A DNA stretch of 64,000 bases from Trichostrongylus colubriformis (GCA_963978905.1 OZ022260.1:3523725-3587724), one strand, 5' to 3'; positions 34,773-46,512 are shown, counted from the first letter of the stretch. The notes: generated from the sequence alone by a model not told the origin. Made by a program: numbers and translations.

Positions 34773-36111
34773 ATATGTACAGAGAGGTGCGCCAAAAATT
34801 TTAGAGAAGCAAAAAAAAATTGAAAAAGACACACAATTCGAAAAAAAGAAAGTCATTTGTGTATAAAAGCCATAAATAACTTTCTACGGCAATTACTACA
34901 TTAGTACAGCAATGGCTAATGACAGTCAATGGTTTCGATGTCATTGTACGTCGATGGAAAACTGGAATTGTGGAAACATCAATGAAGTATGCTCAACTGT
35001 ACACAGATCAATGCCAATTGTAAATGCAGCAGTACATGCCACTATGCACACAAAAAAGCTCTGACAGATTTCGAAAGAAAAGGAAAATAGATTAGATAGA
35101 TGTTTTGATTTTTATGGCTGTAGATTTTCACCGCTGCCCCGACACGAAAGTTGTTACAAGGCCGATGAGTAATGAACGGAAGCTCGTCTCGTCCTCGATC
35201 AAAGCTTTTGCCCATAAGTCAGCATCCTTATAGCAGATTGAATTGATTTCAGAATCGAAATCTTTCAAAACTAGTTCAAATTACAGCCTTTTGAGAGTTT
35301 TATGGTGGCACTGATTCGGAAATTAGAATATTCGGGAATAGTATAAAGGTGACCTAAGTGAACAGCAAGAGCGGGGTGTCTTAGAAATCATGCGCCGAGG
35401 AGAGATGAGTTGAGTTCTGATAGATAGTAAAACGGTACAATCCCATCTTTTCAATTTTTCGACAATGCTGCAGTCACTGTTCAGCTCAGCTTACACCTTC
35501 CCAAAAAAATACCTTCTTTCTGAGAAGGTTGCACCTCCTCAGTAAGACATTACCAAAGCTGTTCACTCCGTAAAGCGAATTGCCCCCTATTTTGAGGAGC
35601 GGTAATTCCACAGAAACTTTAATTTAATCAATCATTTCGATGTCCGATCCCCTCAGTTAACAAATGGCTCAGAGTGCAACTTCAGGATGTACTACCTTTA
35701 CAGCCATGCGTGGTAGAGTTAGGACGAACAAATCAGCTGGCACCCACCGTCCCAGATGGGCATCGCCCACCTTCGATTTAGACTGTGCAGCGATGGGGAG
35801 AATGAAGCAAAATGAACTTACTATCGCTATCGATAAGATAAGATAAGGCAGTATGAGATAGGATACGATAGAAACGGTAGATTGTGAAGGCAACGCTGAC
35901 AGGAAAAACAGGTGATATCGTAAATTTTTGTGTGGCTATGTGTGATAATAAATGATAACTCTCCAAACGGCTATTTCTAGGCTATGACTCGTCAGGGCTC
36001 AAGGCGCGATAGGCCTTACCTTCAGCGCTCCAAGACATGTATTTTAAGGGTCGATTGATAAGTAGAAAATCGCTCAGGGAAATCATCAAACCCTGTGGAA
36101 CTGGTCGTTCT
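34773..36111. other. intergenic, nothing recognised
   Basis: No supported gene; a short GATAAGATAAGATA run at about 35833. Confidence 0.4.
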
Positions 36112-36285
36112 TATACCGCGTCCATACTTCGCGGTGCCTGCGGCAGGGCGTGGCTGCGTGTCTCTGCGTCTCTCCCTGAGCCACCCTGCCTCATTGCCCG
36201 CGTCGTCTCTGCACCTCCCCGTGACACTCTGTCTAGCTACCTGCGGGCGCAGCAGAGCCTTACCGACAAAGTATGAACGCGGCCT
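36112..36285. repeat. MITE family B, copy 3
   Basis: CCGCGTCCATACTTCGCGG to AAAGTATGAACGCGGCC, interior GCGTGTCTCTGCGTCTC and GTGACACTCTGTCTAGCTAC. Confidence 0.75.
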
Positions 36286-37781
36286 CGAATGGAATGACTA
36301 ATAACACCGAGATTCACTCAAGATGGCCTCCATCACAGGACGAACAGATCGCATCCAACTGTCACCACTTGATTTCAAAGGGAATAAAATCCCAAAAGAG
36401 AATTACTGACGCAAGTGCTTCACTTTTCCCCCTTCGAGTGAAAAGAAAAAGGGAGGGGGTAGGGTAGATACAACTGGCGCCGCTGTACCACATGTGTTCC
36501 ACGGAAAAGTTCCCGAACAGCTTCCTGGATAAATGCCTGCCTCAGCCATCCTCTTCTCCCTCTATTGGTGTGTGCGATGATCCCCGTGGGAAAACAATTA
36601 TACACTGGTAATTCTTGCAAGAAAATGTACAAAAAGAACCATCACCACTTTCAAAAATTTCCAAAAAATTACAATGCATGGCGCCTACTAAATAGAAGAT
36701 TATTTATCTAACCATGTACAAGTTAACAGCTACAATTACCATTTACTGAATGATACGGTTTGCGTAACGGTAGAGAACAGCCATAGGCTTCCAAGCTTGA
36801 ATAGGCTTGAAGACATGGCTCTGTGCGATGCCCATTAATAAAGATCCTTCTTTAGAATGCATGTACAGCAAAATGACGTTCGCAAACTGACATCACATTT
36901 GAAGGAAAGATAGATCATACTGTTGTTCTACCGTACTCGAGTCCTCCACAATATAAAGAAAAGTGTAAAATATGACAGGTTATAGAAAATACGTCGACTT
37001 TGAAGGAAGTTTGATTCGATTCCCGATTAACTATATATTGTACTTTCGTGTCTATATCCCTACTGTTCCTGGTATAACAAGGCTTCTCGAGTAGCCATTA
37101 CCTTAGCTACACCTTGCCCACTACACCCGATTTCAGTCTGCCATACGATCGTTCATACTCCATGATGACAGCGCTCCAATCGCTGCGATAGCAACGCCTA
37201 GTGTGAACATCGGTGCTGATACACTTAGCGCTGCCAAACCACCAAGCACGCTCTTTCAACGGAGACCTACGTTACGGGTGTGTTAGAGAAAATCGCGCGG
37301 CCATCACCGACTATTGGTGTGTGCAATCGGGACAAAAAAATTCGAGATAAAGCGCCCCGCTGTGACGTGATGGGTGCGAGCTATGCGCGTCGCAATGGAT
37401 GGGCCTAAAAGCGAAGGCGATGCCTCATCAATAATTTTTCGCGTGATCGCTTCAAGAATCAATTTATACGAAGCCGCTATATCGCATCACTGCGTCGCGC
37501 GCTATTTTCCGGCACACACCCTCCTCCCTAATGGTACACACCCCACCAACTATGAACGCAGCCTCACAGGCCTTGCTACGAGCCCCGCCCCAAAACAGAT
37601 TTACATGCAGCGGTGCCCTATGGATCCACAGACTACAGAGGAGAATAAGGAAGCATCCAGCCGCATTCTTAAATTGGATGGAAGTGGAACTGAACAAAAA
37701 CTAGAAAGCAATAGGTTGTATATCCGGATTTCCACGAACTAACGTCATACTGTGAATTGGATATTAAAGGCAGCCTTATTA
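36286..37781. other. intergenic, nothing recognised
   Basis: The plus-strand frame 37374-37742 lacks motifs or splice support. Confidence 0.35.
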
Positions 37782-37870
37782 TCGACATTTTCACACCAAA
37801 AATTTGTCTCAAACCCGAAGAAGAAAAGTGAATTACAAGATAATCAGGAAGATGTAACCAAAAAACCAGA

Positions 37871-38092
37871 TTGCAAAAAAATTTGTCTCAAAACACACGT
37901 GAGTTCAGCCACTTCAAAAGCGAATTCACATCCATCGCAAATGCTAAACATCATTTTGTATTTATGAGTACCCCTACATCAACGTCGAAAGCCTCTCATC
38001 CAATCACCCTTTCCCATTTATTAACAGGAGACGAGTTTAGGGCACTATTCAACCAAAACAAGGATTTTGTTCTTTCAGATATTTTAAAGTAA
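37871..38092 (+). CDS. possible 3' exon of an unknown gene
   Basis: The last part of this frame, from about 37966 (STPTSTSKASHPITLSHLLT, then GDEFRALFNQNKDFVLSDIL, then a Lys and the stop at 38090-38092), looks coding. The sequence from 37992 is duplicated exactly at 40070-40169, so the 3' half of the putative exon exists twice, once on each side of the BEL fragment. No upstream exon is certain. Confidence 0.25.
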   Translation: MQKNLSQNTREFSHFKSEFTSIANAKHHFVFMSTPTSTSKASHPITLSHLLTGDEFRALFNQNKDFVLSDILK

Positions 38093-38158
38093 AAGCCTTT
38101 ACTGCATCTGGCAAACAGTTTGATGCTCGCTTAGAGTTCGCATGAACCCAGATATGCT
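37992..38158 (+). repeat. 167-base direct repeat, left copy
   Basis: Begins CCTCTCATCCAATCACCC and ends ACCCAGATATGCT. By eye identical at every base to 40070-40236. It abuts the truncated (gag-side) end of the BEL fragment. Confidence 0.95.
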
Positions 38159-38282
38159 CCGCCGGCACAAGAATAACGAATAATACATCAAATTTATCAA
38201 TATTTCTTCTTGTGCTGCTCGTCGATAGGAGTGGGCTGGTGCGGAGAGAACGGCTCGATTGTAGCTTGTGATGTGCGGCTTG

Positions 38283-38400
38283 TGATGTGGTGACGGCTCG
38301 ATCGGGTGCAGCTTGTTGAAGGTTGACGACGGCTAGTTGTATGGCGAACGGCTCGATCGGGTGCAGCTTGTTGGAGATGTTGACGGCTAGTTGTGGCGAG
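38283..38400. repeat. two-unit tandem repeat near gag end
   Basis: CGGCTCGATCGGGTGCAGCT followed by TTGTTG and TTGACG..CGGCTAGTTGT occurs twice with about 60-base spacing; a third, partial unit is near 38250. Confidence 0.7.
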
Positions 38401-39460
38401 GCCTCTTCGACATGGAGGGACGACCTTTGTGACAGAGTAGCTGGTTGTGGCCGAGTCTGTTTTCGATGTAGCCCTTAGCGGCAATCTCTTTCTTCAAGTG
38501 ACCCATGAGATTACCAATTGTTTGACTATCTTGCTCTTGATTTGATAGTAGCACCGGTTTTACGATGTCGTGGGGAAACTTTGATAGTATGGTCTCGCAC
38601 CACATGGGGTCGCAAGTTGTCCGCACATCGTAACCGGCGGATACAATTTGATTTATTAAGATTTGAATTTTATCGAAGACAGATGAGCAACTGTCCGAAA
38701 ATCCGTTTGCAGGTTTCAAACTGACCAGTTTTTGCACTATCTGCGATTTATTAGTAGAGTTGTTGCAGTAGTTTTCTTTTAGAGTTTGAATTATCCACTC
38801 ATAATTCTGTGGCACAAGTTTTATTCCTTTTATCGATGCCTCGGCTCTACCCTTAAGGCTTTCCTTTAATAGTAGGATCTTTTCCATAATGTCTAACTCC
38901 TGACTGTTATGGACGAGCGTCTCAAAGATGGCCCAGTATTCCGAGAAGTCCTCCACGTTGCCGTAAAATTTGGGCAGCGTAGCTTGTGGAGGCTTGATGG
39001 ATCGATATGATCTTATATTGGTCTCAGTTCTTTCAAAAGCAGCTATATTAGAAGAACCCTGAGAGTGGCTACCCTCACTGCTGTGACTCGCTTCGATGTG
39101 ACCCGAATTTTGCGCTTGATCAAATGGGTGATCCGGACTGTCAGATGGAGCGTTTTGTTGTATCAGGGAACTTTGAGACATGTAGCCAAGTCTTACGCTC
39201 ATTCTATCCCTAATACATTTGGATTCATCATGCCTTGCGGTCAGCATGAAGATAAGTTCGTCTGCGTTTGCTAGTTCTTTATGAAGCTGTGACTCCTGCT
39301 CAATTTGTTCGATTTCTAGCATTAAATCCTTTTTATCGGACTTTGTTTTACAATTTTTGTACTCTTCTCGTATCTCATTATAGAGTTTCGTGAGATTTTC
39401 TTTCCCTTCTCTAAGCTGGTTTATACCGCTCTGTAGCAGTGATGTTGTTTCTTTACACAT
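38387..39460 (-). CDS. BEL/Pao Gag-like protein (partial element)
   Basis: 357 codons from MCKETTSLLQSGINQLREGK. The N-terminal half is a coiled-coil-like, charged segment. Around residues 165-250 is the conserved LPKFYGNVEDFSEYWAIFE ... LLLKESLKGRAEASIKG block of the DUF1759 family found in Bel/Pao Gag. The frame is open upstream to a TAA near 39600 without an ATG, so the start is uncertain. It lacks the downstream zinc knuckles and the fused pol. The end at 38387 is followed by the same repeat in another frame, suggesting a frameshift. Confidence 0.8.
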   Translation of the reverse strand: MCKETTSLLQSGINQLREGKENLTKLYNEIREEYKNCKTKSDKKDLMLEIEQIEQESQLHKELANADELIFMLTARHDESKCIRDRMSVRLGYMSQSSLIQQNAPSDSPDHPFDQAQNSGHIEASHSSEGSHSQGSSNIAAFERTETNIRSYRSIKPPQATLPKFYGNVEDFSEYWAIFETLVHNSQELDIMEKILLLKESLKGRAEASIKGIKLVPQNYEWIIQTLKENYCNNSTNKSQIVQKLVSLKPANGFSDSCSSVFDKIQILINQIVSAGYDVRTTCDPMWCETILSKFPHDIVKPVLLSNQEQDSQTIGNLMGHLKKEIAAKGYIENRLGHNQLLCHKGRPSMSKRPRHN

Positions 39461-39798
39461 TTCGTAGCTATCCTCGTCTATCGTCGGATATTCTACTCTA
39501 GCTGTGTACTGTTTATATCTGGTGACCAGATTTTTCAGCGTCGTTGCGCTGTTAACGTTGGAATTCTGTGGAAGTGCAACGCCATTTTTGCGCGATTTCC
39601 GAAGTTAGAATTAGTTTCTGCGTGTATTAATCACAGAAATTGTCTCCAGGTACGTGGTACGGGAGTTTCCCTTTTGCGGGACGAATCAGTTAAGATTCTA
39701 GGTCGTAAAATGGACCGTAGGATTTGCTCGTATTAGAGCTAAGTCTTTGCTCCAGGCCCCAAAGATATCACTCTTTGACGCGGGAGAATTGGCTGTTA

Positions 39799-39811
39799 GG
39801 CCGATGCACCA
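39799..39811 (-). other. primer binding site for tRNA-Gly
   Basis: On the minus strand TGGTGCATCGGCC is exactly complementary to the 3' end of tRNA-Gly(GCC) including CCA (13 bases). It lies just downstream of the LTR, where reverse transcription of an LTR element is primed. Confidence 0.8.
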
Positions 39812-40069
39812 GATGTGTAAATGGGTGCGTGAGACTTTAGGGTATGGTGGCCCTTGCGATGTAATAAATGAATAAAGGCGGTTCAGTGGAATTGTTTATC
39901 AATAACGTAGAGTGCGAGATCGAGAAAGGTGGTGAGGGCGCCGTTCCCTATCACCGTAAAATAGAGGAGTGCTTACTTTGGCCGCACTGCCCAACTCCTC
40001 CCCCCTCAACGAGGGAGAGAGGGGTCTGACGATTACAGAAGATAGCAGGGGTCGTCGTCGACGACGACA
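39812..40069 (-). repeat. BEL/Pao long terminal repeat
   Basis: About 258 bases. It begins TGTCGTCGTCGACG on the minus strand and ends about ATTTACACATC next to the primer site. Only this one LTR is present. Confidence 0.7.
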
Positions 40070-40236
40070 CCTCTCATCCAATCACCCTTTCCCATTTATT
40101 AACAGGAGACGAGTTTAGGGCACTATTCAACCAAAACAAGGATTTTGTTCTTTCAGATATTTTAAAGTAAAAGCCTTTACTGCATCTGGCAAACAGTTTG
40201 ATGCTCGCTTAGAGTTCGCATGAACCCAGATATGCT
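40070..40236 (+). repeat. 167-base direct repeat, right copy
   Basis: Identical to 37992-38158; begins directly after the LTR. Confidence 0.95.
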
Positions 40237-40284
40237 TTATCTCGTAAAATTGCAAAATTCGCGACACAAAGAGTTTTTCATCAG

Positions 40285-40460
40285 GTTAGACCGCGTTCAT
40301 ACTTTGGGTAGGGCATGGTTGCATTCACAGGCAGGAGGCAGAGTGGCACGGTGGAGGTGCAGTGACGACGAAAGCAACGAAACAGCGTGGCACAGGCGGA
40401 GACGCAGAGACACGCAGCTCCGCCCTGTTGCCGGCACCGCAAAGTATGAACGCGGCCTTA
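40285..40460. repeat. MITE family B, copy 4
   Basis: TTAGACCGCGTTCATACTTT to AAAGTATGAACGCGGCCTTA, the best-preserved end pair of the family. The interior is in the opposite orientation to copies 2, 3 and 5 (ACGCAGAGACACGCAG). Confidence 0.85.
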
Positions 40461-41382
40461 CGCTCTCTAGCATAGAGCGCATTTGCAGTGCGCGAATCCG
40501 AGCAACAGAGTGAGAGTACCAGACGGTGTGATGGACCGCGCCGCCTACACCGTGCGTCAACGCGATGCAAGATATGTCTGTGGTCTGAGGTACTCGGAAA
40601 TAAAATTCTTACCTGGTAGGAAGTTCGTTAAAGAAATTTTCGATCTGAGAATACTAGACTGCCTTCTAAAGACAGAGATAGCGATCTAATGAAAAATGAG
40701 TTGAGGAATACCTCCATTAGACACTTGCTTATGTACTACTGTAGCTGCTAGCTTCCCGAAGAGAAAAAAGTGACTCACTAATGTTCGATTACTTTGGCGC
40801 GATGCAATTAAGAGAAAGAAAAATAAAAACATACTGTATAAAAGAGCGGAGAGAAGAAGAAGCAGAAGATGCTGGGAGCAATGGTGCGGAAAACGAATCA
40901 CCAAGAAGGCTGCGAAGTTTGCAAAGGATAGGTTAGAACCTACGATCCTTCACATGTATAAGAGCAGAAGCACATGCCATCTCAAATGAACGAGCGACAT
41001 AAATGTTACCTTGTTCTACGTGCAAGCACTTGGTTTACATGACATCATGCTTCACGCTATCGCAATATCCCATCGCATGTCATTCTGAAAGATCCTCTCA
41101 GCCCAGATAAATGCCGCTCGCTGCTCGCAAATACGAAATTTTTTGAGACTGAAGTGTTACATGGTTAAGTCATCACGCAGCCTTGTCCATTTGAGAAGCG
41201 TTGTGCAGGAAAACATTCGCAAGCTGGGATATAATCTAGATTGTCCACAAGTTGGCAAAATGGGGATCAGACTCGCTGCTTTTGTGTTTTCCTTAACAGG
41301 AAGCTGAAAAAAACATAGGCCCTTTATGAGATTTTCGCCGCTTTAATAACAAACCACGTCCCCTTCCGATGTTTGAGCTACC
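40461..41382. other. intergenic, nothing recognised
   Basis: No supported gene. Confidence 0.4.
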
Positions 41383-41525
41383 TAAGGCCGCGTTCATACT
41401 CCGCGGTGCGCGGAAGGACGTGGTTGCATGTCTACACGTCACTGCCTACGCCATCCTACCTCGTTAACTGCGTCTGTATGCACTTCCCCCGTGCCACTCT
41501 ACCTCGCTGTGAACGCAGTCTAGGC
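41383..41525. repeat. MITE family B, copy 5 (shortened)
   Basis: TAAGGCCGCGTTCATACTCC to GCTGTGAACGCAGTCTA; slightly shorter interior. Confidence 0.7.
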
Positions 41526-41535
41526 CGCCGCTACA

Positions 41536-41756
41536 GCGCATTTATACTCGAAGATGTGATGATCACAATCGCCGCAGCGCAAACGCAGCGCACGGCTCCA
41601 CATTACACTTGGTGCTAGCTGACCGACTAACGTACCTACAGTGCTGATTGTGACATGCTCTTACAATTGCTGCATCGGCTTACGCGCAGCCAGCACCGTG
41701 TGTATTGATTGAAGAGCTATGCGTTACCGCGATTGCATCGTCGAGTATGAATGCAT
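41536..41756. repeat. MITE family C, copy 3
   Basis: GCATTTATACTCGAAGATG at the left is mirrored by CATCGTCGAGTATGAATGC at the right. It lies about 10 bases from the family B copy. Confidence 0.65.
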
Positions 41757-42618
41757 TGTCATTGAGGATGAACTTGCAACGCAACGTTTCTCATTTTCTT
41801 TTTGCACTCTCTTAGATACTGTCAAGTTTGTAAGAATATTGACAGCTCCATCGACATATGTCTGGAATATTTCCAGCTGAGCTACTGAACTGATCAGCAC
41901 GTTTAATTTCTATGGTAAAGAACACCAACTTCATGTGTCTACTCAGCGAATCGCCGGCTTATCTGTACGGAGAATACCCTTTCGAAGTAAGTATTCATCG
42001 CGGATTGCGAGCAATGATTTTGGAGTTATTCAAATGAAAAATCAACAAGAGTTCCAAGTGCCACCTCAGACACTCTTTTAGTGGCGAAAAAAACGACCCT
42101 CTCAGAAGCCAGCTGCGACGCCTCTATATATCCTACCGTAATACCTTACCACTTGTCTTGTTCACTTCATGATTTGCTCTGAGATGCTGCCTGATTGTGC
42201 TTCGCAATTTTCTCTTTTGCGATATTCAGTTGTATTTTATTCAATATGCTCCTATTCGATCACTTAACTGATCATGTATATTACTCTTGTATCGCTTTTT
42301 AATTCAATCATAGTCGTGTATTAGTTTCTAGTTTGATTACCCAAGTTTGGGATCGCTTTGTATCGATTGCGTTCAATGAACGAGTGGCATCTGAAGATGT
42401 GAAGAATCCTTTTACTATCTGTGACAAAAAAAAAATTATGAAAAACTGATTAATAACAACAGCAAAACTTTCCATTAGACTGACAGCCATCGCTATTTAT
42501 AATAATGATAACATTTGCAATTTCTATAAGAAAGGCACCCCTATCGCCCACTCGCATCACTCGCAAGCTGATGGCGGCATCGTACCAGCAAGGTGAGAGA
42601 CGCGTAAGATGCATGCGG
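41757..42618. other. intergenic, nothing recognised
   Basis: A+T-rich, no supported gene. Confidence 0.4.
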
Positions 42619-42738
42619 TCCATTTCGGAGCGCTTGATAGGGCATGGCCTACGGACTTAGGTGGGAGTTCAAACTCTCTCATCCTGCGACACACCCTCAC
42701 TCTCGCCACTCAGGCCACGCCCTATCTAGCGCTGTGAA
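42619..42738. repeat. MITE family D, copy 1
   Basis: CCATTTCGGAGCGCTTGATA... mirrored by ...CTATCTAGCGCTGTGAAATGG; GGCATGGCCTACGGACTTAG inside. The second copy is at 45978. Confidence 0.75.
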
Positions 42739-43565
42739 ATGGACTGTAGCAAAAGAAGGAAATTCGAGCATCTTGTAGAAACCGACTGACAGAGTTCAGC
42801 ATGTTCAATGTTTTCAAGCGACTAGACGATTCGAACGACGAAAAGAAGGAGTATTTGTTGATTACACGAATAAGTTAATAGGCGAAAGGGCGGTTAGGCG
42901 ATCGCTGTAGGGCACAATTAAAGATCGATGTCTATCATCATCTTGAACATACCTCAAGCCCATACATAGTTCGCGACAAACGCGCACTTTGCATGAAACG
43001 CAAGTGTGCAACAGCGTACCGTTGTCAATACCACCAATAAAACACGACGGAATTAGTGAGAGTATTTATCGATTGAAAGGGCTTGCTGCGCCGCGTTTGT
43101 CGCGAAGTATAACCACAGCCTAAGACATGCGGAGGCCAGATAACTTAGCAGCCTTTGAAAGGCACATGGTAAAGAGTCACGTCGAACAAAAGAGACAGGG
43201 GAGCACATAGAGGTAAAAGAATAATTTTCTTCAAATCCGAAATCTTTGTCTCCAAATATAAGAAAATGTCAGACGTACTCCTCAAGTTGATACTCGAACA
43301 TCCGACGGAACATCACGGCCATTCGACGTCCTTCCATGTAGTCTGACATGATGTATCGAGATCTGAACTTTGCGTGATAGCTAACACTATTAGATTTCCT
43401 ATTATAAAATAATGAGGAATCAAAAGAATGCAGAAATGAGAATATGTAAGTCCACAAAGATAAATGTGATTCAACTCCTAATTGGATTATTCGAACAATA
43501 ACACACAGCTCTCATAGAACGAGGACATACGAAAATTGTAATGAAGAAAACGTAACACACACTGG
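42739..43565. other. intergenic, nothing recognised
   Basis: No supported gene. Confidence 0.4.
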
Positions 43566-43855
43566 ACCGGCGGAGGTGGCGTAGTGACAGGTGGCGCGCA
43601 CCCCACCTCATGGTGCGAAGTTCAAATCCCGCGTCAACGCCCTCCGCCAACCAAGCCTTCCATCCCACCGGGATCGGTAATTTGGCACCACACTCGTCTG
43701 AGAGGATGAAAGCACTGACTTGTAAACAGGCTGGCCACCGCAAGTCATTATATAGGCCACATCACATTCACCAGCCACCAGTTCTGAATGGAACTAGAAT
43801 GTGCGGCGCATCCCAGGAAGGGATTAATTAACGCCAAAAACTTTATTCTTTTTAA
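43566..43855 (+). mobile_element. tRNA-derived SINE, copy 1
   Basis: A box in GTGGCGTAGTGACAGG (43576) and B box AGTTCAAATCC (43619-43629) at tRNA-like spacing form a pol III promoter. A conserved body follows (CCAAGCCTTCCATCCC, ACTCGTCTGAGAGGAT, TGCGGCGCATCC) with a tail CAAAAACTTTATTC. The same body and tail occur at 53066-53325, so this is a retrotransposed family. Confidence 0.75.
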
Positions 43856-43934
43856 CACACACTGGAAAAATACAAGGATTACCCTGCTTTGACCACTTTT
43901 GGATAATATAAGCGGTTTATAAAGGCTATAAGGT

Positions 43935-44144
43935 ATGAGCACGCTAATCTGCAAAATCAGCGTAAAGCTAACGATACAGTTCGCAAAATTCCGAAAACTA
44001 GCCGCTAAAGATGTCAAAAACAACGTCCAAGGCTTCAATGCAAACAGTCCTAAATGTGCACGGGCTGTGTATTTCATATGCACCGAAATTTACTATCGTG
44101 TTCTCCTTTGCAGCATTATTGAGACCATCCAAGGAAGAGAGTAA
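43935..44144 (+). CDS. short open frame, doubtful
   Basis: 69 codons from MSTLICKISVKLTIQFAKFR to TAA. TTCTCCTTTGCAG at 44102-44114 is a good acceptor inside it, so the real exon, if any, may begin at 44115. No family. Confidence 0.15.
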   Translation: MSTLICKISVKLTIQFAKFRKLAAKDVKNNVQGFNANSPKCARAVYFICTEIYYRVLLCSIIETIQGRE

Positions 44145-44185
44145 AACTAATCTTTGTACCATCATAGCGTAGAATAAGTCATCTA

Positions 44186-44727
44186 TTAGGTTGTTCGGAA
44201 AGAAATGCGCGTTTTTTTTGTCCATCTATTTCTCTTCTACTACAGAAGATTTTGTAAAACAGTTTTGTCTGTTAGAAAGAGAATTTTATTGCGCATCTTT
44301 TGAAATACTTTTGTCTATATCTACTTGTTTTTTTTTCGAAGAAAAAATTCAAAAAGGAATTTCAATTTCTTTTCAAAATTTTGAAAAAAAAATTTCAAAA
44401 AAATGCAAGATTCAATGCAATAAGCGGTAAATATTTGTCGCCATGCGTATAATGTTTGCAGAAAGATTTGGCTGTATAAAGTGTCGGGCAAAGTTCCAGC
44501 GTTTAAAAACGGTAATGAAAGCTTGGATGACGAAGAACATGGAAGTCGGCCTCAAGTCGTTGAAACTTTTTTTTCTTTGAAAAAAACCAAGTAGACATAG
44601 ACAAAGATATATGGAAAGATGCACAATAAAAATCTCTTTCTAATAGATTGAACTGTTTTGAAGAATCTTTTATAGTAGGAGAGAAAAATAGACAAATTCA
44701 ACGCGCATTTCTTTCCGAACAACCTAA
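44186..44727 (+). mobile_element. mini-mariner, second family
   Basis: 542 bases between TA dinucleotides with ends TTAGGTTGTTCGGAAAGAAA in inverted orientation; the end repeats reach about 150 bases with decay. A remnant of transposase coding (FKNGNESLDDEEHGSRPQVV, the end of the helix-turn-helix domain) is at about 44500-44565. The rest of the gene is deleted. Not the same family as the three bandit-like copies. Confidence 0.85.
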
Positions 44728-45977
44728 TATTTATGGAAAAATCCCTTTCCCCACATTTTCCTCCGTTTCCCTTGATTCTCTTCCACAACATGTACATAAA
44801 AGAGATCCAAAGTTGACGATAAAAAGAAAACTGCCAAAGTGTGAGGACCGGCCAACGAGGAACGATTTGCAACTCGGTTCGGGGGCGTCTCGGTGGCCGA
44901 TTACCCTTTACTCGGTAATCTGTTTGAGTTTGAGCTTTATCCTGGAATGTGCAGCTGTAAGGCTGGGACGGGGTTACGTCAGCGAATGCCAATGATTGCA
45001 CTTGTCATTTTCAGACTCGGTAACCCTCAGACTTCCCTTGCATACCACAGACTTGTCAAAATAATGCAAATTCGGCTTCATCATTGTATACCTATACCGA
45101 AAGTATTTATGATTATTTGATGGGATAACGGCAACTGGTGATGGTACCACACGTCTGGTACCTTCCATCTTCTCAGAACATTCTTTTGATTTTGACACTC
45201 GACTGGTCTTGGAAAGCACTTGCACATCGACAAGCATCCGAAATTAGTTGTACAGGCCATATTCGCATTCAATCGTTTCCATAACGGCCTGCACACAAAT
45301 CAGAAGTTTGGCGTTTCCCAAAAGGTGGCAAATTAATGAGGAGCGCCTTTAATTTCGAATGAGATGCGTTTGACAAACATAGAAAAGCGGCGATCCACCT
45401 GGCAAACATCATAAGGACCGGGGCCGAAAAAAATCGCCACGCTGCTATCAGTAGCACACCGAGCCTTTAAGATCGAAGCCAGAATAAATTTTCCTTGTAA
45501 TTTTTATCACTACAAATTAATCACAAAAGAAAAAAATTCAGTGCTCCAAAATTAAAAGTCTAAAGGCATCAATTTGTTCAGGAAAGAAGGGAGTCACTAG
45601 GACGAACTAATTCCCTCTAATGCAACCTAAAAAAGTACGAAACCACAAAAAAATCAAGAAAAAATCAGAAGAAAAATCAGTAGAGAAAAAAGGACATGGG
45701 AACAGGGCTAAGAAACTGACCATAGTATCGTCCTGCCACCGTACCTAGGAGCTGGGCTCCCCAGACAAAGGTTCTGCCAGAGGTCAACTCATCGATGAAT
45801 CCTCACCTAAAAGACTACAAAATCACATTGGGAACAAACCACATGAAAAAAGAAAGAAATTTTGGGGAAGAACAGTCAAGGCATGAATAGTTACAACTCC
45901 CCATACTCTATTGCTACTTTTGGTTATGCTTCACAACATCGGTATTTAGTGGCTCAAAATATCTTTATAATGTCAAT
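44728..45977. other. intergenic; weak minus-strand frames
   Basis: Minus frames 44974-45237 and 45269-45457 are open and the second starts with a hydrophobic stretch (MLLIAAWRFFSAPVLMMFAR), but no splice sites or homology support a gene. Confidence 0.35.
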
Positions 45978-46106
45978 TTCGAAGCGCTTGATAGTGCGTG
46001 GCCTAAGTGGCGAGAGTGAGATTTGTGGCGGGATGAGAAAGTTTGATACACTCTTACTCAAGTCCGTAGGCCACGCCCTATCAAGCGCTCCGAAATGGAC
46101 TGTATG
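45978..46106. repeat. MITE family D, copy 2
   Basis: ATTTCGAAGCGCTTGATAG mirrored by CTATCAAGCGCTCCGAAATG, with GTCCGTAGGCCACGCCC at the right end. Confidence 0.75.
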
Positions 46107-46512
46107 TCAGCCGAAAGCCTCGTACTACCATGCACTACCCTATGAAAGAGCTACAGAAGCCAGATACTTCATAGCTTTCGATGACCAGCTAAAAACACAA
46201 AAAGAACCAATTTTTGGCAAGGCTTCGTAAAATATGTACAGAATCGAAGAACCGTCCATGCTTCCGTACCGCACTTCGTGCAATCCTCACCATTTTTCAC
46301 GCACTGCCACACCCTCCTATATTTCAAAGCAGCATAACAAAATTTGCCAGCCATCTTTTCCTAGATACAGTACGCTTGCTTTGATCTTACATTAACCAGG
46401 ATTACAGTAATACAAATAATAATTTCGCCCCGACGTGAAACCCAGCTTACAATTAGTTCAGACTACGTAATTAGCTGTCAGCCCATTAATGATAATAATG
46501 ACCCGAAATGTA

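Larger units (their letters stand above)
38159..40069 (-). mobile_element. incomplete BEL/Pao LTR retrotransposon
   Basis: Read on the minus strand: LTR (40069-39812), primer site (39811-39799), leader, gag (39460-38387), then a frame-broken repeat-rich region to 38159. Protease, reverse transcriptase, integrase and the second LTR are missing, so it is not functional. The LTR edge coincides exactly with the start of the right 167-base direct repeat. Confidence 0.85.

Noticed and set aside
44186..44727. Fourth copy of the bandit-like mariner
   Set aside because: Only the first eight bases of the ends agree; the rest of the terminal repeat and the remnant protein differ.
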